From an uncultured Anaerolineae bacterium (GTDB taxonomy: Bacteria > Chloroflexota > Anaerolineae > Promineifilales > Promineifilaceae), in contig CALEAD010000001.1 in NCBI GenBank assembly GCA_937943625.1, forward strand, positions 1-53,344: a DNA stretch of 53,344 nucleotides, in the 5' to 3' direction. The position numbers and the translations under genes are program-made. Of the stretch, positions 48,300 through 53,344 are shown in pieces. Each line of letters opens with the position of its first letter. Positions within the stretch are counted from its first letter, which is position 1. The notes below the pieces were generated by a model. It had not been told where the DNA came from. It saw only the letters and a program-made list of their open reading frames with translations, and did no database searches.

Positions 48300-51257
48300 C
48301 TACCGCCGATAGGCCAGCAGGCCCAACAGCCCACCAGCCAGCGTGACCAGGAACCCACCCAAACTGCCCAGCGAGTGTAAGACGGCCGTTCCCGGCAACC
48401 CTAGGGCAAAGTAGTTATATGCCAGCAGGGCGCCGATGATCCCCCAGAGCAGATAGCGTAACCGCTGCACCACGCCCATGCGCGCGCCGCGCCACATATA
48501 GCCCGCGCCAACCGTCAGCGCCAGCCCGCCAGACATCGCCAGCAGCATCAGAACATCGGAGAGGGCAATCACCACCCCTGGCTCCTGGGGCGCGGTTACG
48601 GGCGGCTGCGGCGTGGCAGAAGGAGCAGGCGTGAGCGTGGGCGTAATCGTTGGAATGGGCGAAGGGGTATAGGTGGGCGTGGGTGTGTAAGTCGGTAAGG
48701 GTGTGGGGGTAATAATTGCAATGCGCGCATTGTCACCAATGATGATGTCTACCTCTTGTGACTGCGTGGCCGGGCCGGAAACGGCCGTGATGCGAAACTG
48801 CCCCGTGCGCGCATCCAGCACATAATCAATCGTTGCCACACCATTACTCGTCACCCGTTCACCAATGATGCTGATGACCCCTTGCACGCGATCTTGCAGC
48901 ACAAACTGCACCACTGTGCCATCCGGCACGCGGTTGCCGTTACGGTCAATAATTACCCCCGTTTGCAAGCGCAGCGTGTTGCCTACCGAAAGGTCTAATG
49001 GCGCCTCGCTGGGAGGTGATTGCACCTGCCCGCCAGGACCAATGATAAACAGCTCAATCACCTGCTCCGGCGTGGGCTGAGTTTGGGTAAAGAGGGAGTA
49101 GCCAATGCTGCCAACGGAGATGGGCAAACGGCCGTTGAGCGGCAACTCCTGAAACAACGCCCGTACCGAAGCATCAATCGCCGCCTCTGTGGGAGCATAC
49201 AGCGCATAGTAAGCCGTCAGCTTGCTGACTTCTGTCGTGTCCAGGTACGTGGGCATCTCGTAGTTGAACACAATCACCTTGCGCCCGCGCAACAGGTCAG
49301 TGCGTTCCGCCAATAGCTGATGCAGCGCGGCCGTTTCTGGCGTTTGCCCCTGCACGGCAAAAATAATCCAGGTGGCATCGCGTAACCATTCTTGCACCCA
49401 ATACTCTGGCGGCGGCGTGGGCGTGGGCACAGGCGTGGGCGTCTCCGAGATAGGCGTCTCTGCGGGTTCCGCGTCTGGATCAACCGGTTCGGGTGTGGGC
49501 GTTGGCGCAGGCGTAGGTGTTGGAGGTAGAGTAATGGAACCAGGTGGTGCGGCCAGAAAAGCAGCCAGATCGGCAAACGAAAAACTGCGAATGCGCTCAG
49601 GCTGTATCTGCCCGCTGGCGTTTGGCCCGTAGAGGGCAATCATGCGCTCTTCCAGCGCCGTCAGGCCAATGATAGACTGCGCCGGGCAGGCGCGGCACTG
49701 CTGTACGCTGCGCACATCGCTAAAAATCACTATTTGGTCGCTGGCGGCGGGTGGGTTGGGCAGGCGCTCCAGCAGCTCGATGGCGCTGGGAGAGATGAGT
49801 GTGACCGCTTGCTGTGCCAGTTCCAGCATGGCGGCGTTTGTGACGTTGGCCGGTGGCGCAGCGGCATTTGCCTGAACCTGGGCAACGGCAAAATTCCCAT
49901 TGTACAGCTTGAGCTTAAGCTGCAAGATACGCAGCACCGCCTCATCTACGCGCAGTTGAAAAGATGGGTCGGTAATGTATTTTTCCTGGAACCAGAGGAT
50001 GGTGTCTTGGATGTTGGCTAACTGCACCTCATAATTGTGGCTGCCCAGGGCAAAATCCCCCAGGTAGAGCAGGTCGTTACCGGCCAACAGCGCATCTTTG
50101 GCAATGCGGCGGTGAGGAAATTCTCGCTCCGTGTCGTCGTAAAAACGCTCCACGCTGCGCGCGCCCAGGGCATCAGAAATAATGATGCCGCCGCTGCGCC
50201 GCCAGGGGCTGAATTCTGGCAGCGCCATGAGTGTGCCCAGCGCTTGTGGATCGAAGCTGACAGGAAATGTGGTGGCGCGGATGTTGCCCTGAAAGCCCTG
50301 GTAGCGGATGTGGGTGACCAGGAAGCCGTCGGCAATGGCTTCCGGGGGGGTGGCGGTGTTGGCGACAGCAAAGAAGGGGGCTAACTCGATTTGTTTGAGT
50401 TGCTCTAGCGATTTACGCACGGTGGGTACTTCCTGGTATACGGGGCGGTCGCTGCTGCCGTTGCCGGGGAAATGTTTGGCGATGACGGCAATACGGCCGT
50501 TGCTGCCCACGTGGACGCCGGTGGTGTAGGCACGCCCCATCAGTCCCACCCAGTATGGGTCGCCACCAAAGGAGCGCGTGCCCAGGTCGGCGGGGTTGTT
50601 GAGCAGTGGGTTTTCCAGTACATCCAGGCCAGGACCAAACAGCATGTTGATGCCAAGCGCGGAAAGCTCGCGCCCAACTATGTGGCCGACGGTTTGCGCA
50701 TAATTGGGCTGCCAGGTGGCGCCAATGGCCATGTTGCTGGGGATAGGGGTGACGCCGTTGAGCAGGTGGGTCTGCGCGGGCACGCCTTCGTGGCTGAGGG
50801 CGATGAAGAGGGGTATAGCCGTCTGAATGGGCGTAGGGGTAGGGGGCAGGGTGTCTGGCAGAACGGCCGTTTCCAACTCCGTGCCGTTTCCTTTCCCCGT
50901 TAGCGCCCAGGTTTGCAGTGTCTGTACCAATTCGGCTAACTGTGTGGGCGCGTCTGCCGGATTGCCATAGCCGGTGATATTCTCATTTTCACGCAGCAGC
51001 ACCACCCCACCTACGCGGTGCTCCGTGATCAAGGTGGCAATGGCGCTGCCCGGCAGGGCGCGATCTCCAGGGAAAGTGACCAGAAAAAGCTGCCCCACGC
51101 GCTCGGCAACGCTCATCTGGTCTAGCAACATCTGCGCCGTCAGGCCAGATTCTGGCAGAGCAGAAGGGGTTTGGGAAACGGCCGTGTACCCACCACGCAG
51201 CCACAACCCGCTGCACAGAACCATGCCAAGCAAAAATTGCCAAACCCTGGCCTTCAT
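48300..51257 (-). CDS. Exported GH3-type glycoside hydrolase-like protein with Ig-like domain and membrane anchor
   Basis: A 985-aa surface protein. Signal segment at residues 1-28. GH3 barrel about 40-420: LFLVTFPG, KHFPGNGSSDRP and IIISDALGARSVERF, whose Asp aligns with the GH3 nucleophile; the NagZ-type acid/base His loop is not evident. A GH3 C-terminal-like region, interrupted by a TPTP linker near 580-625, ends with RLPISVGSIGYS. Then an invasin-like Ig domain (about 765-860, GNRVPDGTVVQFVLQD), a second TPTP linker and three C-terminal hydrophobic segments. It probably acts on N-acetylhexosaminides of wall or surface glycan, or has become a binding protein. ATG 51257 has no Shine-Dalgarno; a TATAAT lies upstream. 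Confidence 0.82.
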   Translation of the reverse strand: MKARVWQFLLGMVLCSGLWLRGGYTAVSQTPSALPESGLTAQMLLDQMSVAERVGQLFLVTFPGDRALPGSAIATLITEHRVGGVVLLRENENITGYGNPADAPTQLAELVQTLQTWALTGKGNGTELETAVLPDTLPPTPTPIQTAIPLFIALSHEGVPAQTHLLNGVTPIPSNMAIGATWQPNYAQTVGHIVGRELSALGINMLFGPGLDVLENPLLNNPADLGTRSFGGDPYWVGLMGRAYTTGVHVGSNGRIAVIAKHFPGNGSSDRPVYQEVPTVRKSLEQLKQIELAPFFAVANTATPPEAIADGFLVTHIRYQGFQGNIRATTFPVSFDPQALGTLMALPEFSPWRRSGGIIISDALGARSVERFYDDTEREFPHRRIAKDALLAGNDLLYLGDFALGSHNYEVQLANIQDTILWFQEKYITDPSFQLRVDEAVLRILQLKLKLYNGNFAVAQVQANAAAPPANVTNAAMLELAQQAVTLISPSAIELLERLPNPPAASDQIVIFSDVRSVQQCRACPAQSIIGLTALEERMIALYGPNASGQIQPERIRSFSFADLAAFLAAPPGSITLPPTPTPAPTPTPEPVDPDAEPAETPISETPTPVPTPTPPPEYWVQEWLRDATWIIFAVQGQTPETAALHQLLAERTDLLRGRKVIVFNYEMPTYLDTTEVSKLTAYYALYAPTEAAIDASVRALFQELPLNGRLPISVGSIGYSLFTQTQPTPEQVIELFIIGPGGQVQSPPSEAPLDLSVGNTLRLQTGVIIDRNGNRVPDGTVVQFVLQDRVQGVISIIGERVTSNGVATIDYVLDARTGQFRITAVSGPATQSQEVDIIIGDNARIAIITPTPLPTYTPTPTYTPSPIPTITPTLTPAPSATPQPPVTAPQEPGVVIALSDVLMLLAMSGGLALTVGAGYMWRGARMGVVQRLRYLLWGIIGALLAYNYFALGLPGTAVLHSLGSLGGFLVTLAGGLLGLLAYRR

Positions 51258-51318
51258 TTTCAGACTTTCTGTTACTTGTGCTTCTTGGGCATAAAACGCA
51301 AATGTGAAGAACGGCGTC

Positions 51319-51346
51319 TTTACGTTTTACGCTTTACGTTTTATGA
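51319..51346. repeat. Heptad repeat, TTTACGN type
   Basis: TTTACGT, TTTACGC, TTTACGT, TTTATGA in the leader region of the GH3 gene. Confidence 0.75.
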
Positions 51347-51350
51347 GGGC

Positions 51351-51356
51351 ATTATA
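51351..51356 (-). promoter_or_regulatory. Candidate -10 box for the GH3 gene
   Basis: A perfect TATAAT on the minus strand, 94 nt upstream of the ATG at 51257; no convincing -35. It lies back to back with the candidate promoter of the S41 peptidase. Confidence 0.35.
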
Positions 51357-51363
51357 CCGTAGA

Positions 51364-51391
51364 TTGCCTGACCTAACACCTGTGCTAAAAT
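51364..51391 (+). promoter_or_regulatory. Candidate promoter for the S41 peptidase gene
   Basis: TTGCCT (51364-51369), a 16-base spacer, TAAAAT (51386-51391). The predicted start is near 51398, placing the hairpin at 51409-51433 in the mRNA leader. Confidence 0.4.
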
Positions 51392-51408
51392 CCGATAAAT
51401 ATAGCGCC

Positions 51409-51433
51409 AGGCAAGGGGAAGTACCCCTTGCCT
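51409..51433 (+). promoter_or_regulatory. Strong hairpin in the S41 peptidase leader
   Basis: A perfect 10-bp stem, AGGCAAGGGG (51409-51418) with CCCCTTGCCT (51424-51433), 5-base loop. No U-run follows. It could stabilise the leader or act as an operator; CAACC-type repeats then run to the ATG. Confidence 0.4.
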
Positions 51434-51484
51434 CGCATTTGAGCAACCAACTAACCAACAAACCAACCAGCCTTTCTCCCAACC

Positions 51485-52693
51485 ATGTCAGGGCCACTAC
51501 AAAAAATTCTCACCATTCTGCTCCTTGTTTTGCTGGCGGCCAGCGCCTTTGCGGCCGGATTCTTTACGAACGACTTTGTGCGGCTGCAAACCGGCGGCAT
51601 TCTAAGTGGCTTTACCGTGCGCGACCGGCAGCCCTTTGACCTGTTTTGGGAGGCATGGGCGCTGGTAGAAGACAATTACATTGGCGAATTGCCGACGGCA
51701 CAGGCATTTACCTATGCCGCTATTCGCGGTGCTGTACAGTCCCTGAACGATCCTTACACCGTTTTCATTGAGCCAGTTGTGCGCGAGCAGGAACGCGACT
51801 CGCTGCGCGGTTCTTTTGGCGGCATTGGCGCCTATTTGCGCCGTCCAGAGGATGGAGGGGACATTATCCTGGAGCCAATCCCCGGTAACCCGGCAGAAAA
51901 AGCTGGCATTCAGCTTGGTGACGTGCTGCTGGCAGTAGATGGCGTGCCCATTACGCCGGAGATGGCGGTTGCGGATGTAGCAGAGATGATTCGCGGCGAA
52001 AAGGGCACAAAGGTCACGCTGACGGTGCGTCACCCAGACAGTGTTGCAACGGTAGACATTACCATTGAGCGCGCCGACATCTTGATTCCATCTGTGACGT
52101 ACCGCATGTTGGAGGCAGAAACGCCCATTGGCTACATTCAGCTTACGCGCTTTAGCGGCGAGAGCCGGAATGAAGTGCGCGGGGCGCTAGAGGATTTGCT
52201 GGCACAGGGTGCGCAGGGTGTTGTGCTAGACTTGCGCGGAAATGGTGGCGGGCTGCTGGCAGCGGCCGTTGATGTTGCCGACCTGTTTCTGACCAATAAA
52301 GTGGTGGTGCGTCAGGAAAGCCGCCGCGAGGGAGAGCGTATCGAGCGCACAACCAGCCAGACCGTTGCGCCTGATATTCCCCTGGTAGTGTTGGTGGATG
52401 GGGGTACAGCCAGCGCCGCAGAAATTTTGGCAGGGGCGTTGCGCGATCATGAGCGGGCGGCGCTGATAGGGCAACGCACATTTGGCAAGGGGTCGGTACA
52501 ATTGGTGTTTGACCTGAGTGATGGTTCTTCAGTGCACGTCACTTCGGCGCGCTGGTTTACGCCGGCGGGTCAGCAGATTGATCAAAAGGGGCTGGAGCCG
52601 GATATTGCCGTGCAGGCGTCGCCAGAGGATATTGAAAATAATCGGGATGGGGTGTTGAACCGCGCGGTTGCGTATTTGCAGCAAGGCGAGTAG
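51485..52693 (+). CDS. S41 family C-terminal processing peptidase
   Basis: A 402-aa exported serine protease of the CtpA/CtpB type that trims or degrades envelope proteins from their C-termini. N-terminal membrane or signal segment (residues 6-26); a helical part; a PDZ domain (about 108-195, GGIGAYLRRP, PAEKAGIQLGDVLLAVDG); then the protease core with LDLRGNGGGLL, catalytic Ser310 in DGGTASAAEIL and Lys335 in GQRTFGKGSVQ. ATG is preceded by CAACC repeats without a clear Shine-Dalgarno. It is divergent from the GH3 gene. No octamer palindrome occurs in the gene. It is the last gene in the window. Confidence 0.95.
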   Translation: MSGPLQKILTILLLVLLAASAFAAGFFTNDFVRLQTGGILSGFTVRDRQPFDLFWEAWALVEDNYIGELPTAQAFTYAAIRGAVQSLNDPYTVFIEPVVREQERDSLRGSFGGIGAYLRRPEDGGDIILEPIPGNPAEKAGIQLGDVLLAVDGVPITPEMAVADVAEMIRGEKGTKVTLTVRHPDSVATVDITIERADILIPSVTYRMLEAETPIGYIQLTRFSGESRNEVRGALEDLLAQGAQGVVLDLRGNGGGLLAAAVDVADLFLTNKVVVRQESRREGERIERTTSQTVAPDIPLVVLVDGGTASAAEILAGALRDHERAALIGQRTFGKGSVQLVFDLSDGSSVHVTSARWFTPAGQQIDQKGLEPDIAVQASPEDIENNRDGVLNRAVAYLQQGE

Positions 52694-53010
52694 AGCGCCT
52701 GTGACGTGAAGCGCGCAAAACAGGCGTTTGACGTTGGATTTTCGTGGTAAATGGCAAAAGCTGGGAGCCATTGTACACTGAATGTTTAATTTAACAACAG
52801 CGATTCTCAATCTGGCGCATTGATTTGACCGCAGACCGTTGACGGCAGACCGCCGCAACTCTTAGCCGGGGGGAAAGGTCAGCCGTCGGCGGTCTGCGAT
52901 CTGTTTGTGGCGCCAGCTTTAGTCGGGGCTGCCCGCTGAAGCGCTCACTACGAACTTTTCCGTGCCGTCCCACCCGCCTACACCGTTTCAAATTGAGAAT
53001 TGCTGATTTA
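52694..53010. other. Gene-free stretch with GACCGC-type repeats
   Basis: After the peptidase gene no credible coding region remains. Bases 52827-52905 hold degenerate GACCGCA/GACGGCA and GTCGGCGGTC heptads; the rest shows nothing I can name. Confidence 0.6.
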
Positions 53011-53073
53011 ACAATGTCACATTACACAAATGGGTGCGATTGTGATAAAACCGCCCACGATTGATAGCGAAAA

Positions 53074-53098
53074 AAGAGGTTGCCCTCTTCTTGTTTTT
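53074..53098. terminator. Bidirectional intrinsic-terminator-like hairpin
   Basis: 6-bp stem AAGAGG/CCTCTT with loop TTGC (53074-53089). On the plus strand TTGTTTTT follows; on the minus strand the A-run at 53070-53075 gives a U-run. It could stop transcripts from the peptidase gene or from beyond the right edge. Confidence 0.45.
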
Positions 53099-53133
53099 GG
53101 CAGATAAATGAGCTGACGGATGATTGCCCCCGT

Positions 53134-53170
53134 CCCCCACCTCTTCCCCCACTGGGAGAAGAGGTGGGGG
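53134..53170. repeat. Strong 13-bp stem-loop
   Basis: CCCCCACCTCTTC (53134-53146) pairs perfectly with 53158-53170 around an 11-base loop. Only two T follow, so it is not a standard terminator. Confidence 0.75.
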
Positions 53171-53270
53171 TTCATTTGCTGACTGGCAATGGTGGCTACG
53201 CAAGTTGGCCAATGAAGCTGCTCAAAATAGGGCTTGACAAAAAAATCCTTAATGTGACATTGTCGTATTA

Positions 53271-53344
53271 ACGTAAGTTTTGCACAATCAGAAGCGATTT
53301 CATGAAAAATCGCCAAAAATAAAAGTCGAACCTTTACAACCTGC
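53271..53344. repeat. Right copy of 74-bp terminal inverted repeat
   Basis: Exact reverse complement of 65-138. The window ends inside or at the edge of this copy. Confidence 0.95.

Larger units (their letters stand above)
53011..53263. mobile_element. Possible MITE-like element bounded by 14-bp inverted repeats
   Basis: ACAATGTCACATTA at 53011-53024 is exactly complementary to 53250-53263. The 253-bp interior has no gene but two hairpins (53074-53089 and 53134-53170). No clear target duplication is visible. It ends seven bases before the 74-bp terminal inverted repeat. Confidence 0.4.

Noticed and set aside
53134..53170. 13-bp hairpin as an intrinsic terminator
   Set aside because: No U-run follows on either strand; better described as a repeat stem-loop.
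1..53344. tRNA and rRNA genes
   Set aside because: No cloverleaf with a GTTCRA-type T-arm and CCA-side stem, and no rRNA-like conserved blocks were seen.

Overview
The window looks like one contig from a moderately GC-rich, non-proteobacterial genome, most probably Chloroflexota (Anaerolineae-like). That placement is an inference: it rests on the many large GT39-type membrane glycosyltransferases, the DUF4012, DUF11 and Thr-Pro-rich extracellular proteins, mixed Shine-Dalgarno and leader-free starts, and intergenic repeats. No rRNA, tRNA or CRISPR array was found.

Layout. 0.1-2.2 kb (- strand): triosephosphate isomerase and a flippase-like membrane protein. 2.3-21.7 kb: large multi-pass membrane proteins, mostly co-directional: six GT39/PMT-type glycosyltransferases, a secreted DUF11/FnIII protein, a PTPS-related protein and a YfhO protein. 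21.75-22.3 kb: a decayed membrane-protein gene. 22.4-35.6 kb: a surface-glycan block with a GT2-GtrA-HprK-like fusion, two GT2 enzymes, a methyltransferase, a DUF2142-like protein, a protein with a shared C-terminal module, a MOP flippase, a radical SAM/SPASM enzyme, a DUF433/DUF5615 pair, a small Cys protein, an SDR epimerase and a methyltransferase-like protein. 35.7-40 kb: aceK (-), then panB and an unrecognised 422-aa gene (+). 40.2-46.7 kb (-): a heterodimeric ABC exporter, a DUF4012 protein and a Thr/Pro-rich anchored protein. 47.2-52.7 kb: a CDF metal transporter, a GH3-type lipoprotein-like/membrane enzyme (-) and an S41 peptidase. The two ends carry a perfect 74-bp inverted repeat.

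How the genes fit together (inference). DPM1-like GT2 domains would make polyprenyl-phosphate sugars, GtrA and the MOP flippase would move lipid-linked sugars across the membrane, and the GT39 enzymes would transfer them outside the cell to proteins or glycans. The radical SAM, epimerase and methyltransferase would tailor sugars.

Most striking signals. (1) The octamer palindrome ACGGCCGT occurs about 105 times by hand count, against about one expected by chance. It is almost entirely inside genes and resembles cyanobacterial HIP1. (2) Degenerate tandem repeats with a strict 7-nt period fill gene gaps and are also translated inside membrane-protein genes, mostly between membrane segments or at termini. 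(3) A shared C-terminal extracytoplasmic module recurs in seven otherwise different membrane proteins. (4) A GT2-GtrA-HprK-like triple fusion is present.
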